A stretch of 64,000 bases of DNA from Psychrobacter immobilis (GTDB taxonomy: Bacteria; Pseudomonadota; Gammaproteobacteria; Pseudomonadales; Moraxellaceae), in NCBI RefSeq assembly GCF_904846175.1, contig NZ_CAJGZM010000009.1, forward strand, positions 18,016 through 82,015. The letters are read 5' to 3'. Below the pieces are notes generated by a model, which worked only from the letters and a program-made list of their open reading frames with translations, did not search any database and was not told the origin of the DNA. Both the position numbers and the translations under genes were made by a program. Shown here in pieces: positions 17,951 to 29,113 of this stretch; position 1 is the first letter of the stretch, and every line of letters starts with the position of its first letter.

Positions 17951-18787
17951 ATGAATTTATTTGCCACCCTTCAACAATTTGTGCCGCAGCAGCAGTTGAG
18001 TAAAGTCGCTGGACGTTTGGCCGCCAGCCGCCATCCTTATGTCAAACGCACCTTTATCCGCAGTTTTGCCAAAGCTTATAATGTGAGCTTAGATGAATAC
18101 GAGCGCCAAAGCTTTAACGCTTATGAAAGCTTTAATGACTTTTTTACCCGTGAGCTAAAAGACGACGCGCGTATCATCGATAGCAGCGCAAACGGCATTG
18201 TCAGTCCTGCCGATGGCGTTATTTCACAGTTAGGGCAAATCCGCGACCATAAATTGCTGCAAGCCAAAGGTCGTGACTATGACATCGGACAATTACTGGC
18301 CAATAGCGAAGAGGGCAGCTATTTTGCGGATGGTAGCTTTGCGACTGTATATCTAGCACCTAGTAACTATCACCGCGTACACATGCCATTTGCTGGTACG
18401 TTGACCAAAACCCGTTATGTACCGGGCACGCTATTTTCTGTCAATAATACCACGGCGGCAAATGTGCCTGATTTGTTTGCCCGTAACGAGCGTTTGGTTT
18501 GTTTGTTTGACACAGAATACGGCAAAGCAGCAGTTGTAATGGTTGGGGCAATGATTGTCGCTGGTATCGAAACGGTAGCGACTGGCAAAATCAGTCGCAC
18601 TGAGGAAATTCAAGAAGCCGAGCACAATATGAGCTTTGCAAAGGGTGATGAGCTTGGACGCTTTTATTTAGGCTCGACCGCGATTGTAGTACTACCAAAA
18701 GGCGCAAAAGCCGATTGGCAAGATAACATGCAAGCCAATAGCGTGGTACAAATGGGACAATTATTAGGTGTTGCTAACGCTAAATAA
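17951..18787 (+). CDS. psd: Phosphatidylserine decarboxylase proenzyme
   Basis: Psd makes phosphatidylethanolamine at the inner membrane. The proenzyme cuts itself at the LGST motif: G241-S242-T243 in YLGSTAIVVL, and S242 becomes the pyruvoyl group. Other hallmarks are FFTRELK, SPADGVISQLG and the YHRVHMPFAGTL block with catalytic His. The frame is open back to 17747, which overlaps dtd and would add 68 residues unlike the family. ATG 17951 gives 278 residues, the usual length. It ends at a terminator at 18811-18855. Confidence 0.95.
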   Translation: MNLFATLQQFVPQQQLSKVAGRLAASRHPYVKRTFIRSFAKAYNVSLDEYERQSFNAYESFNDFFTRELKDDARIIDSSANGIVSPADGVISQLGQIRDHKLLQAKGRDYDIGQLLANSEEGSYFADGSFATVYLAPSNYHRVHMPFAGTLTKTRYVPGTLFSVNNTTAANVPDLFARNERLVCLFDTEYGKAAVVMVGAMIVAGIETVATGKISRTEEIQEAEHNMSFAKGDELGRFYLGSTAIVVLPKGAKADWQDNMQANSVVQMGQLLGVANAK

Positions 18788-18810
18788 AACCGCTGTTTAA
18801 TGCTACAAAC

Positions 18811-18855
18811 AAAAGCCCAATTAAGTATAAATCATTATGCTTAATTGGGCTTTTT
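18811..18855. terminator. Bidirectional rho-independent terminator
   Basis: GCCCAATTAAG pairs with CTTAATTGGGC around a 14-base loop, with A-run and T-run flanks. It lies between the convergent psd and DUF1287 genes. Confidence 0.92.
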
Positions 18856-18904
18856 AATGAGAGTTATGGTTTCGTCGTAAGATAGCGGCTAATAAGGAAA
18901 GTAG

Positions 18905-19510
18905 CTAATAACGAAAGTGCTTGTGTATAGGATAAGCATAAAGGACATTTTCTTCTTGCGTACCGCGGCCGATATTATGAATAATCAACGGCGTACCATC
19001 AGCAGCTGCTTTGTCTGATACGATACCTATATGCGGCAAGTTACCATTGGGCAAGCGCCACGTTACAATATCTCCGACTTGAAAGCTGTCTTTATCAGTG
19101 ACTGATAACGACTGCCCATGCTGCACAAAAAATACCTCAAGATTGGGCACACGGCGATGATCGATATTTTTATCCGTTGACTTTAAGCCCCATATTTTCG
19201 GATAGGCAGACCAATTTGACTTCATGTCATGATTGACCAACTGCTGCAAATCTACATTTTGCAAACGATAAGCGCGAATAATCACATCGGTACAGACGCC
19301 GGTCTTTATTGCTACATCGCCACGCGGAAATTCCAGCTTACGGTAAGTAGGGTCATAGCTCACTGTGATACCGATCTGCTTTTTGGCATCGTGTGCCAAT
19401 TTATCACCATCGCTGACAGGAGCAAGCGCTTGCACCATTTGCGCTAATCCCAGCATGCTGACAAAGGCTAGCGATTTGCACAACGTTTTATAGTTTTTAA
19501 ATAAGTGCAT
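18905..19510 (-). CDS. DUF1287 domain protein, exported
   Basis: 201 residues with a signal peptide (about 1-29, cut after VQA). The mature part matches DUF1287: DAKKQIGITVSYDP, then GVCTDVIIRAYR with a conserved Cys, DHRRVPNLEVFF, DIVTWRLPNGNLPHIGIVSD with a conserved His, and IHNIGRGTQEE. The Cys/His arrangement resembles NlpC/P60-like cysteine hydrolases, so a cell-wall role is possible but unproven. ATG 19510 follows AGAGAGG. Confidence 0.9.
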   Translation of the reverse strand: MHLFKNYKTLCKSLAFVSMLGLAQMVQALAPVSDGDKLAHDAKKQIGITVSYDPTYRKLEFPRGDVAIKTGVCTDVIIRAYRLQNVDLQQLVNHDMKSNWSAYPKIWGLKSTDKNIDHRRVPNLEVFFVQHGQSLSVTDKDSFQVGDIVTWRLPNGNLPHIGIVSDKAAADGTPLIIHNIGRGTQEENVLYAYPIHKHFRY

Positions 19511-19652
19511 GTAGCCTCTCTGTTATTACTGACCCCACTGTTCAATATAAAGGCTTTAGACGGCGTCAACCATTGCGAATCAGTAACGAGGTGACGCGAT
19601 CAAACGACAACGCTATTAAATGAAAAGTCTAGCAACCAAATTCGGTATCAAT

Positions 19653-20342
19653 TTACTTATCAACCAACCATCCTTGCTTAGTTGCATAGTCAATCTGTTT
19701 TGCTAGCCACTCATGGATACTCGGAAAGCTGTCTTTAATAAAGCCATGTGCGCCAGCTACTTGAGAGCGCGTAACGTTAGCATCAATCCACGTTTTTCCG
19801 TTGGTGTTCAGATTAAGCAAAAACGGTAATAAACGATCAACCACTCTAAGCAGTTGGCTCTCTTTACTATTACCTGTTTCCTGCTCCTCCCAAACCTCAC
19901 TTAAATCAGCAATCCCATTACCGCGCTCGCTTTGCAATCGCGCAATTCCTTCACGCTCTTCAACGTGCGCATCACCACGTGTATCGGCGTATAAAAAAGT
20001 ATCGCCCGCATCAATCTCGCCCAAATCATGTATCAGTGCCATCTTAAGTAATTTTTCATGATTGACATCCAGCTCAAATAACTCAGCGATTGACCAACAT
20101 GCCATCGCCAAATGCCAAGAATGCTCAGCAGAGTTTTCTAAACGATTCGTACCCGTCACATAGCTACGTCGATTGACACGTTTAAGCGCATCCAGCTCTA
20201 GTAAAAAATGCGTCACGTCATCAATATCGATATTTGCAGTAAGCTTTGGATTGGTTAATAGCTTTTGCTTAGTCGATGGCATGGTTGTTGATAACGTGGC
20301 TTTCGAGGAAATCGCTTTTGATGACATGGTTTCTAATGGCAT
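19653..20342 (-). CDS. HD-domain hydrolase (YfbR/5'-deoxynucleotidase-like)
   Basis: 229 residues. The HD metal site is visible: the first His in NSAEHSWHLAM and the HD pair in ALIHDLGEIDAGDT. Such proteins are metal-dependent phosphohydrolases, often acting on nucleotides; the exact substrate is unknown. The first 38 residues (MPLETMSSKAISSK...) are Ser/Thr/Lys-rich with a repeated look and precede the conserved VTHFLLELDALKRV start, so a later Met (residue 6 or 21) could be the true start. Confidence 0.83.
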   Translation of the reverse strand: MPLETMSSKAISSKATLSTTMPSTKQKLLTNPKLTANIDIDDVTHFLLELDALKRVNRRSYVTGTNRLENSAEHSWHLAMACWSIAELFELDVNHEKLLKMALIHDLGEIDAGDTFLYADTRGDAHVEEREGIARLQSERGNGIADLSEVWEEQETGNSKESQLLRVVDRLLPFLLNLNTNGKTWIDANVTRSQVAGAHGFIKDSFPSIHEWLAKQIDYATKQGWLVDK

Positions 20343-20534
20343 GGCTTTCTCTAATTTGACTGGTAAATGGTTAGCGCTTTGTCTAACTCTAATCTTTATA
20401 CGAAATCACTTATTATAATAGACATTTTCTCACGCTGGTAAGCATATAGGTTTTTCTAAAACAATCAATAAAGGCAAATATCTAATTTTTTATTGTTTAA
20501 TATTCGACTAATGCTCATAATAGGGCAACAGGCA

Positions 20535-20564
20535 ATGCATAAGACTATGGACAAGGTTATGCAT
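20535..20564. promoter_or_regulatory. Inverted repeat upstream of the MFS gene (possible operator)
   Basis: ATGCATAA and TTATGCAT, separated by 14 bases, lie 42 bases before the MFS start. The arms are also part of an imperfect 24-base direct repeat. No binding protein can be named. Confidence 0.35.
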
Positions 20565-20605
20565 AAAATAATGGATAACAACCTGCACCAGACAAGGATA
20601 TGTCG

Positions 20606-21874
20606 ATGCCACCCACCACTGACGCTGCAACGCGTGCCAATTCATTAACTGCGAACTCAGTAATTTCCAAGCAAAAACTACCCAATAAATGGCTCATTAT
20701 TGCAGGCTTCTCTCTTTTACTTGGGGTCAATCAGTTTTTATGGCTGACCTTTGCCACCATCGTAATTAGCACTGAGGCACATTTCGGTGTTAATGAGTTT
20801 TTCGCCAATTTATTAACGTTGATGTTCCCTATTATCTTTGTGCTACTCGCCATTCATTCTGGCAAGGTACTTGATAATATTGGATATAAAAAAATCGTCA
20901 GCTTAGCGGCGCTGCTTATGCTGATAGGCTCAATAATACGCTGGTTGGGCGCTGATCATTATTGGACAGTGTTTGCAGGGCAATTACTGATTGCCATCGC
21001 TCAACCGTATATTACCAATGCTATCAATCAAGTGACCTCGGATTGGTTTGATAAATCGCAAATCGCCACGGTAACAGGCGTTATTATGGGTGGGATGTTT
21101 TTGGCGACCGCCCTTGGCGCTTTTGCCCCTGCTCCATTAATCGAGGCGTTTGGCTTCTCTGGCATGCTACTTATCAATGTCGTTATTACGGCGGTGGCGG
21201 TAGTAGGCTTTTTATTAGTGGTCGTTGAAAAACCCAAACAACAAGATAGCGCTATATCACTGCACGAAATCGAATCGCTATTAAAAAATAAACGGCTCTG
21301 GTTTATCTCATTGGCAGTGTTTATTGCGATGGGTTATTTTAATGGGCTGAGTAACTGGATTGCGCCTATTCTTGCGCCACGCGGTATTGATGAGGCGACG
21401 GCGGGCATTATTACCGCGATGCTGATCGTCGGCGGTATTTTAGGGGCGCTACTGATTCCGCTATTATCTGATTATCTGCAAAAACGGCGGATATTTTTAA
21501 TATTGGCAACGCTGGTTGGTGCGAGTGCAACGTATCCTTTACTGTACTTAACGACAGGAACCTCAACATTATTGCTGAGTTTTGTACTGGGGTTTTTCTT
21601 ACTAGCAGGTTATCCGCTACTGATTGCCGCCGCTGAAGACACCGTACATGCCTCACAAGCGGCCAAAGCAGTTGCCATGCTGATGATGATGGGCAATCTC
21701 GGAGGCGTCATCATGGTGTTGCTGATGCAAGGCGTGAAAGGACTGACTGGCAGTTGGACACCGACTGGTTGGGTACTGATTATTGCCGTCGCTTTAGCTA
21801 CCTTTTTAGTCTTAAAAATAAAGGATAAGCCAGCAAATAAATCTAGTGTTAAGCCAACTTCAAACGTTGTTTAA
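20606..21874 (+). CDS. Major facilitator superfamily transporter
   Basis: An inner-membrane carrier of about 422 residues with roughly 12 hydrophobic spans. The DNIGYKK loop between spans 2 and 3 is the MFS motif A position. A central cytoplasmic loop of about 35 residues (EKPKQQDSAISLHEIESLL) divides the halves. The length and TM arrangement suggest an uptake carrier of the general COG0477 type; the substrate is unknown. AAGGAT is 2 bases from ATG 20600 but 8 bases from ATG 20606, which I prefer. A terminator follows at 21908-21948. Confidence 0.85.
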   Translation: MPPTTDAATRANSLTANSVISKQKLPNKWLIIAGFSLLLGVNQFLWLTFATIVISTEAHFGVNEFFANLLTLMFPIIFVLLAIHSGKVLDNIGYKKIVSLAALLMLIGSIIRWLGADHYWTVFAGQLLIAIAQPYITNAINQVTSDWFDKSQIATVTGVIMGGMFLATALGAFAPAPLIEAFGFSGMLLINVVITAVAVVGFLLVVVEKPKQQDSAISLHEIESLLKNKRLWFISLAVFIAMGYFNGLSNWIAPILAPRGIDEATAGIITAMLIVGGILGALLIPLLSDYLQKRRIFLILATLVGASATYPLLYLTTGTSTLLLSFVLGFFLLAGYPLLIAAAEDTVHASQAAKAVAMLMMMGNLGGVIMVLLMQGVKGLTGSWTPTGWVLIIAVALATFLVLKIKDKPANKSSVKPTSNVV

Positions 21875-21907
21875 GAGCTTTATTTCAAAGCGAAAAACTT
21901 AGTATTT

Positions 21908-21948
21908 AAAAAAGATAGCGCCTAACTATCAAAGCGCTATCTTTCTTT
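21908..21948. terminator. Rho-independent terminator, possibly bidirectional
   Basis: AAAGATAGCGC pairs with GCGCTATCTTT around a 12-base loop, followed by a T-rich tract. It lies between the convergent MFS and isochorismatase-like genes. Confidence 0.85.
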
Positions 21949-22010
21949 ATTAACCATTAAAGAAACGTTTTATTACCAATCAATCTGCTTAATTAAGCCA
22001 CTTAATCAAA

Positions 22011-22586
22011 TTACTTAATCAAACTACTAATGGTTTTAAACGCAGGGTCTTTACTACTGCGGCACAGCTCAAACAGAATGGTTTCAACCGTGGTAATCAC
22101 ACCTCCAGCGCGGCGGATACGGCGAATCGCTTGCTTTTTATCGTACGGAAAACGCGAACCAACTGCATCTCCAATAATGACTGGCTGCATGCCATTATCG
22201 AGTAAGTCCAATGCCGTTTGTAGCACGCAAACATGCGCCTCCACCCCAAATAATAAAACAATGCTTCGATTCTGCTGTGCTAAATGATTCCATGAATCAT
22301 CATTGTCGCAAGCACTAAAAGTCACTTTTTCGAAACCTTTGGCATTATCGCCTTCTAATAGCTCACGAATTTCGGGTAAGGTTTCGCCTAAGCCTTTTTT
22401 ATATTGCTCATTGAGCATAATAGGGATACCAAGCGCTTGCAGACCTTTGATTAGAGTGACGGTTTTTTTGATGATATTTTCATGGTCATAAATATGCGGC
22501 GTCAAGCGTTCTTGGATATCGATAATCATCGCTTGGGTATTTTCACGGTCAATACGGTAGGTACGATCAGTAATCATGGTGGACAT
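22011..22586 (-). CDS. Isochorismatase-family cysteine hydrolase (YcaC-like)
   Basis: 191 residues with the full family triad: D23 in MIIDIQERL, K87 in GFEKVTFSA, and C120 in GVEAHVCVLQTALDLL. Length and sequence fit the YcaC-like subgroup, whose members hydrolyse amide-type bonds in small molecules; the substrate is unknown. ATG 22586 follows AAGGAG at 7 bases. No operon partner is evident. Confidence 0.9.
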   Translation of the reverse strand: MSTMITDRTYRIDRENTQAMIIDIQERLTPHIYDHENIIKKTVTLIKGLQALGIPIMLNEQYKKGLGETLPEIRELLEGDNAKGFEKVTFSACDNDDSWNHLAQQNRSIVLLFGVEAHVCVLQTALDLLDNGMQPVIIGDAVGSRFPYDKKQAIRRIRRAGGVITTVETILFELCRSSKDPAFKTISSLIK

Positions 22587-22770
22587 AGTACACTCCTTGT
22601 ACGGCTGAAGCTGACGGTTCTAAACTTATTTAAAATTGCTATCAGGCTTAAAATTATAATGATTAACTCTTCTCTCATTTAGTCATAGTTTAATGAATGC
22701 GTCAATGGAGATAAGCTATATAACAACTTATGATGTTTTAATTGTAAAAAATAGGGTAATCCTTAAATGC

Positions 22771-22805
22771 AAAAACCCCTAGCCATCATGACTAGGGGTT
22801 TTTAT
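22771..22805 (-). terminator. Rho-independent terminator of the fadBA operon
   Basis: AAAAACCCCTAG pairs with CTAGGGGTTTTT. The A-run on the left acts as U-run for the minus strand. It is 43 bases past the fadA stop and may also act on the plus strand. Confidence 0.9.
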
Positions 22806-22847
22806 TAGAACGATAAATTATTTTAAAAAATTGATAATATTACAGGC

Positions 22848-24071
<1,224 letters not shown>

Positions 24072-24163
24072 TTATCTAATTTAGAAGGTTAGTGATAATA
24101 AATAAATTACCAGTAATCTTATCGAGCATGTGTACTGCACTTCATCCTAGTAATGACTACCCA

Positions 24164-26323
24164 TTACGCAGTAGCGTAAAAGGTCTCGCCTGCTGCTGAC
24201 ATATCGCGAATCTTTTGCGGAGCTTCATAAGCTTTGCCAAGGTATGCGTATTTTTCACACAGTGCCAAGTAGTTATCTAAACCCATTTGGTCGATATAAC
24301 GGCAAGGTCCACCGCGGAATGGCGGGAAGCCAACACCCATAATCATCGCCATATCCGCTTCTGACGGCGTGCTGACGATATTGTCTTCTAGGCAACGGAC
24401 GGTCTCATTACAGAAAGCCAGCATGGTACGGTCGATAATTGCTTGATCATCAAAGGTTTGCTTGTCGCTATCTGTTGTCGTTTTTAGCAGCTCATAAGTG
24501 GCTTCATCAGCAACTTTCTTTGGCTTACCACGTTTGTCCATTTCATACTTATAGAAACCAACGCCGTTTTTCTGACCTAAGCGTTTGTTTTCATATAAAA
24601 GCTCAATCGCGCCTTTATAATCAGGCTTCATGCGGTCAGGGAAACCTTCAGCCATGACTTCTGCGCCATGGACACCAGTATCTAAACCAACGACGTCGAT
24701 TAGATAAGCAGGACCCATCGGCCAGCCGAATTTTTCCATGACTTTATCGACATGAGCAAAATCAGCACCTTGCTTAAGGAGCAAGTCAAAGGCGCCAAAG
24801 TATGGGAATAGCACACGGTTGACTAAGAAACCTGGGCAATCATTAACCACAACGGGCACTTTACCCATTTTAGTAGCCAAGGCGACCGTAGTAGAAATGG
24901 CTTCTTCAGAAGATTTTTTACCACGAATGACTTCAACCAATGGCATACGGCTTACCGGGTTAAAGAAATGCATGCCGACGAAGTTTTCTGGACGCTCAAG
25001 TGCTTCAGCCAAGAAAGTAATAGAGATAGTTGAAGTGTTTGAGGCTAAGATACAATCATCTTTTACCAAGCCTTCCACTTCTTTTAATACCGCACGCTTA
25101 ACATTTGGATTCTCTACCACTGCTTCGATAACGATATCAGTTTCAGCAAAATCACCATAATTCAAAGTCGGACGGATACGGCTTAAGGTTTCACCCATTT
25201 TTACTGGGGTCATTTTGCCGCGTTCGACCATTTTGCCAAGTAACTTGCTGGCTTCGCCCATACCAAGGTCTAATTGCTCAGACTTGATGTCTTTCATGAT
25301 GATTGGTAAGCCTTTGCTAGCTGCTTGATAGGCGATACCACCGCCCATGATACCAGCGCCTAGTACGGCCGCTTCATTGATTTCATGTGCGTTTTTGCTA
25401 TGCTGCTTCGCTAATTTTTTAACCAACTGATCGCTTAAGAACAAACCAACCAAGCTTTCTGCTTGTGGGGTTTTCGCCGCTTTTGCAAAACCAGCCGCTT
25501 CTACTTCGATTGCTTTATCACGTGGTAAATTAACGTGTTTTTCCATCGCCGCGATAGCCAGTGCTGGCGCAGGGTACTGCTTAGGATTGGCCTTTGCAAA
25601 GATCATACCTTTTGCACTATTAAACGCCATCGCTTGCTCAAGCTGATTTAATTTAACAGGAACGAGCTTCTCTTCACGCTTCGCTTTCCAATCAAGCTCA
25701 CCTGAGATACATTTTTTGACCAAATCAATGGCTGCATCTTGCAAGTCATCAGCAGCAACAGTCGCATCAACCAAGCCTAACTTTAGCGCATCAAGTGCTT
25801 TCTTTGGTGTACCAGTGGCAATCAATTCAAGCGCATTGTCGATACCAATCACACGCGTAGTACGAACGGTACCACCAAAGCCTGGGAAGATACCCAGTTG
25901 GGTTTCTGGTAGACCGATGATTGCTTTGTCGCTCATGACACGGTATTCACAAACCAAGGTCATCTCACAACCACCGCCAAGCGCCGCACCATTGATAGCA
26001 GCTACTTTCGGAAACGGTAAATCTTCAAAGCGATTGAAGGCGTCATTAATATTAATAACCCAATCTTTGATCTCTTCTTCTGGCTGCTTAAAAGACGCCA
26101 CAAACTCTGTGATATCAGCACCAGCAATAAAGACGCCTTTGCTTGAGGTGACAATTAAGCCCTTAACGTCATCGGCTTTTTCTAAAGCATTAACAACTTC
26201 AGCAAATTGCTTATTGGTTTCAGCATCAAACTTATTCACGCTCTCATTTTCGGCGTTGTACTGCATGTTGGCGATGCCATCCTCTAGCATTGTCACCGTG
26301 ATGCGATTTCCTTGGTATACCAT
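24164..26323 (-). CDS. fadB: Fatty oxidation complex alpha subunit (enoyl-CoA hydratase / 3-hydroxyacyl-CoA dehydrogenase)
   Basis: 719 residues. Residues about 1-190 are the crotonase domain with [17 protein letters not shown] and [18 protein letters not shown], carrying the two catalytic Glu. From about 320 there is an NAD-binding motif ([19 protein letters not shown]) and the dehydrogenase signature [16 protein letters not shown] followed by [14 protein letters not shown]. FadB also usually has epimerase and isomerase activity. ATG 26323 follows AAGGAG. It leads the fadBA operon after a 757-base spacer. No FadR-type site was recognised. Confidence 0.97.
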   Translation of the reverse strand: MVYQGNRITVTMLEDGIANMQYNAENESVNKFDAETNKQFAEVVNALEKADDVKGLIVTSSKGVFIAGADITEFVASFKQPEEEIKDWVININDAFNRFEDLPFPKVAAINGAALGGGCEMTLVCEYRVMSDKAIIGLPETQLGIFPGFGGTVRTTRVIGIDNALELIATGTPKKALDALKLGLVDATVAADDLQDAAIDLVKKCISGELDWKAKREEKLVPVKLNQLEQAMAFNSAKGMIFAKANPKQYPAPALAIAAMEKHVNLPRDKAIEVEAAGFAKAAKTPQAESLVGLFLSDQLVKKLAKQHSKNAHEINEAAVLGAGIMGGGIAYQAASKGLPIIMKDIKSEQLDLGMGEASKLLGKMVERGKMTPVKMGETLSRIRPTLNYGDFAETDIVIEAVVENPNVKRAVLKEVEGLVKDDCILASNTSTISITFLAEALERPENFVGMHFFNPVSRMPLVEVIRGKKSSEEAISTTVALATKMGKVPVVVNDCPGFLVNRVLFPYFGAFDLLLKQGADFAHVDKVMEKFGWPMGPAYLIDVVGLDTGVHGAEVMAEGFPDRMKPDYKGAIELLYENKRLGQKNGVGFYKYEMDKRGKPKKVADEATYELLKTTTDSDKQTFDDQAIIDRTMLAFCNETVRCLEDNIVSTPSEADMAMIMGVGFPPFRGGPCRYIDQMGLDNYLALCEKYAYLGKAYEAPQKIRDMSAAGETFYATA

Positions 26324-27080
26324 TTGGAACTCCTTGCTATATAACGAAAGCTACGTTTTAGAATTAAAAGTTTTAAAATTAAAGTACATAGCCAGTTATT
26401 GTTAGTAAAACGAGTAATAACACTGCCAACATACTGTCTTATAAAGTCAGCATAGAGTGAGCAGTGCAGATGTCTTTATTATCCAGCGCTCATGCTTATA
26501 TTCATTTTCTATGCTGAATGTTACCGCGTTAGCACAATTGAATACGGCGCTTCATTTATATACGTTTGTTACCGGTACTGATGTTATCAATATTGGCTGA
26601 ACATTGAGATGATAGGTCACTTAAATAAGGTCAAAAATCCACTTTTTAAGCGCCAGACCATTTTTACGCCAATTAGTGTAGGGGATTATGCCCCCGACTG
26701 TCACAAGCTAATACCATACTCGCAAGTCACTCTTAAGTCGACACTAACCCTTTACCTTGCTGCCAAGGTGCTTTAAGTGACCGCTTGTATACTGAGATTA
26801 TATGATGAGTGCTATTGATTCAATCTTTAGAGCTTTCAATCTTGATAAACAGCATTTTTCTATTTACAACTCCTCTGCAATATCAAAACATATCCAACGT
26901 CTAAGTTAAATCAATAATACGTAACGATGGCTTGTTGTATTATTTCCGTCTTTTTTAAGCCAATTTCTTAACATTAAACCGGCAAAAATGCGTCATTGAT
27001 AATACTCGCTCGCTAAGGAATATAATCTATCATGCTACACTAGCACTATTTTTATTATTCACCTGATAGATGGTTGGGTT
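26324..27080. other. Long spacer between divergent fadB and ispA
   Basis: 757 bases without a supported gene. It contains the multi-stem element at 26615-26782 and, on the ispA side, a TATAAT (27021-27026) with TTGATA 19 bases upstream. Control signals for fadBA must lie within its left part. No tRNA found. Confidence 0.6.
26615..26782. repeat. 168-bp inverted-repeat element with internal stems (possible MITE or structured RNA)
   Basis: The ends GGTCACTTAAA (26615-26625) and TTTAAGTGACC (26772-26782) are perfect 11-bp inverted repeats. Inside are TTAGTGT/ACACTAA (26673-26679 with 26741-26747), CGACT/AGTCG (26695-26699 with 26736-26740), a GGGG-ATTATG-CCCC hairpin (26681-26694) and an ACCTTG-CTGC-CAAGGT hairpin (26754-26769). 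The inner pairs are mutually compatible and stack into a junction. No flanking target duplication, U-run or reading frame is visible. It may be a non-autonomous mobile element or a structured RNA. Confidence 0.6.
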
Positions 27081-28178
27081 ATGACTGTTTTTACTTCTAC
27101 TACTACGCCAAGCCTGATGCCTGCAAGACTTGTATCTTTTGCTAGCTTTGATAACAATACTGAGCAATTTCATAACGCCGTGCGTGCGCAACTGTCGCAA
27201 GATATCGACGTATTATTTGCTTACGCTGAGCTACCAAGCCCACTGCTTGATGCCTGCCGTTATGTGATGACAGGTACTGGTAAATTGGTACGTCCGTTAT
27301 TGGTCGTCAGCGCCTTTGATAGTGTCAATCAAAGCAATGCTAATGCCAATGAAAATACAGATAAAAGCACTGACAATAAAAACAGTATGGCTAACGCTGA
27401 TGGTTTGGAAGCTCTATTAGAAAACGACTCAGATTATGATATGGCGCGCCGTGCTGCATTGGCGGTGGAGCTGCTGCACACTTATTCGTTGGTACATGAT
27501 GATTTGCCATGTATGGATGATGACGAGCTGCGCCGTGGTCAGCCAACCGCTCATATCGTCTTTGAAGAGTCGACCGCCCTACTCGCTGGCGACGTATTAC
27601 AGACGCTAGCCTTTGAGGTATTGACCGCCGATCTGCCAACCTTTGCACGCTTTGATTCAGCTATCGCAAGCCAGCTCATCGCTATATTTGCCCCACGTGC
27701 ACGGCGTATGGTATCCGGTCAAATGCTCGACCTCAATGCTGAAGCCACTACTGGCATTTCACAGAGCGACTTAGAAGCTATCCACCGTGATAAAACCGGT
27801 GCATTAATTGAAGCGGCGATGCTTATGGGTGGTATTTGCGCTGGTGCGACAGCTCCGCAGCGTATGGCATTGCAAGAGTGTGCCCAACATATCGGTCTCG
27901 CCTTTCAGGTTCAGGACGATATTTTAGATGTCACGACCTCTACCGACACGCTTGGCAAGCCTGCCGGCAGTGATGAAAAACTAGATAAATCTACCTATGT
28001 AAAATTGATGGGCGTTGAGCAGGCGACTAGCTATGCGCAATCGCTATTTGATGACGGACGCGCAGCACTTACTCGTGAACTGAGTGGTCTTGAATTAAAT
28101 AATCGCGAACTTAACGGTAATAAAGAGAATGATGCGTTGATGGCACTCATTGAATGGCTTTGGTCGCGGAAAAAATAA
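27081..28178 (+). CDS. ispA: Farnesyl/geranyl diphosphate synthase with a low-complexity insertion
   Basis: A prenyl transferase that condenses IPP with allylic diphosphates for isoprenoid and quinone synthesis. The first Asp-rich motif is D140-DLPCMDDD; the second is DDILD (279-283) in FQVQDDILDVT; GKLVRP and LVHDD blocks are normal. At 365 residues it is about 65 longer than E. coli IspA. Most of the excess is an Asn/Asp/Ser-rich insert at about 82-120 between helices, plus a tail loop rich in Asn (GLELNNRELNGNKEND). Start ATG 27081; the ribosome site is weak (GGTTGGGTT). Confidence 0.93.
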   Translation: MTVFTSTTTPSLMPARLVSFASFDNNTEQFHNAVRAQLSQDIDVLFAYAELPSPLLDACRYVMTGTGKLVRPLLVVSAFDSVNQSNANANENTDKSTDNKNSMANADGLEALLENDSDYDMARRAALAVELLHTYSLVHDDLPCMDDDELRRGQPTAHIVFEESTALLAGDVLQTLAFEVLTADLPTFARFDSAIASQLIAIFAPRARRMVSGQMLDLNAEATTGISQSDLEAIHRDKTGALIEAAMLMGGICAGATAPQRMALQECAQHIGLAFQVQDDILDVTTSTDTLGKPAGSDEKLDKSTYVKLMGVEQATSYAQSLFDDGRAALTRELSGLELNNRELNGNKENDALMALIEWLWSRKK

Positions 28179-28235
28179 CGTCATAAGAAACGAGCTAAAT
28201 ATTTTAATTATTAAAAATAGCAAAGGGTGGTCAAC

Positions 28236-29054
28236 ATGGATAATGCCCCTACTCAGCGTATTTACCTCGGTACTGGCGGTTATAGCGATACCGACTTACT
28301 CGGTACCCTATATCCAACTGGCACTAAAAAAACGGACTTTTTACGTGAATACGCTAAGCAATATGGTGCGGTAGAGATTAACAGTACCTTTTACGCGCCT
28401 ATCGGGCAAAAAGCCTTTGCAGGTATGGTCAATAAAGCCTATGTCGAGGCAAATAGTGAGTTGAAATTCGCCGTCAAACTCCATCAATACTTTACTCATG
28501 CACGTAAAGGCACTGCCGAACACGCGCAAGCATTTCTTACTGCTCTCACCCCGCTTATCGAAGCGGATGCTCTCGCGCCATTACTACTGCAATTCCCACA
28601 TGGCTTTGACCGTACCCGCGAGCACCGTCTATATCTGGCAAATCTCGTTAGTTGGTTTAAGGATTATCCATTAGCCATCGAGTTCCGACATAACGGCTGG
28701 CATACCCCGCAAGTGGTTGATAGCTTTATCCAGCAAGGTCTGATTTGGTGTAGCGTCGATTATCCCAAAGTCAGTGGACTGCCACCGTCACGGCTGATAT
28801 TTACCCAGCGTACTGGTTATCTGCGGATGCATGGCAATAATCTAAATTGGTGGGATGCGATGAGTGCGGCTGATCGCCATGATTATCGCTACTCTGAGGC
28901 TGAAATGCAGGACTGGGCGCAAGCGATTGCCAATCAGCGTCAGCATTTTGATACGCTATATATCTTCTTTCAAAACACCGTCAATGCGCATGCTTATTAT
29001 AATATTGCGATGTTGAAGGAAGCGTTGGGTAAGTTTGGTTTTGAGGTGTTGTAA
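28236..29054 (+). CDS. DUF72 (YecE-like) protein
   Basis: 272 residues. DUF72 has a TIM-barrel-like fold and no established activity. Visible family blocks: YLGTGGYSDTDLLGTLYP, VEINSTFYAPIG, FAVKLHQYFTH, LLLQFPHGFDRT, AIEFRHNGWHT and YLRMHGN, with YIFFQNTVNAHAYYN near the end. AAAGGGTGG (28222-28230) lies just before ATG 28236, which is preferred over GTG 28227. It follows ispA by 57 bases and may be cotranscribed. Confidence 0.92.
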   Translation: MDNAPTQRIYLGTGGYSDTDLLGTLYPTGTKKTDFLREYAKQYGAVEINSTFYAPIGQKAFAGMVNKAYVEANSELKFAVKLHQYFTHARKGTAEHAQAFLTALTPLIEADALAPLLLQFPHGFDRTREHRLYLANLVSWFKDYPLAIEFRHNGWHTPQVVDSFIQQGLIWCSVDYPKVSGLPPSRLIFTQRTGYLRMHGNNLNWWDAMSAADRHDYRYSEAEMQDWAQAIANQRQHFDTLYIFFQNTVNAHAYYNIAMLKEALGKFGFEVL

Positions 29055-29113
29055 GGTGTGTTTAACAAAGCACAACCTACTATTTAAAAGTTAGTTAAAT
29101 TCTAAAAACGCAC

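Noticed and set aside
25716..26405. 229-codon plus-strand ORF opposite fadB
   Set aside because: It is a mirror frame of fadB, with skewed composition and no family motifs or ribosome site.
26615..26782. 6S RNA
   Set aside because: Length is close, but the core sequence does not match 6S features I know and there is no promoter-mimic bubble or terminator.
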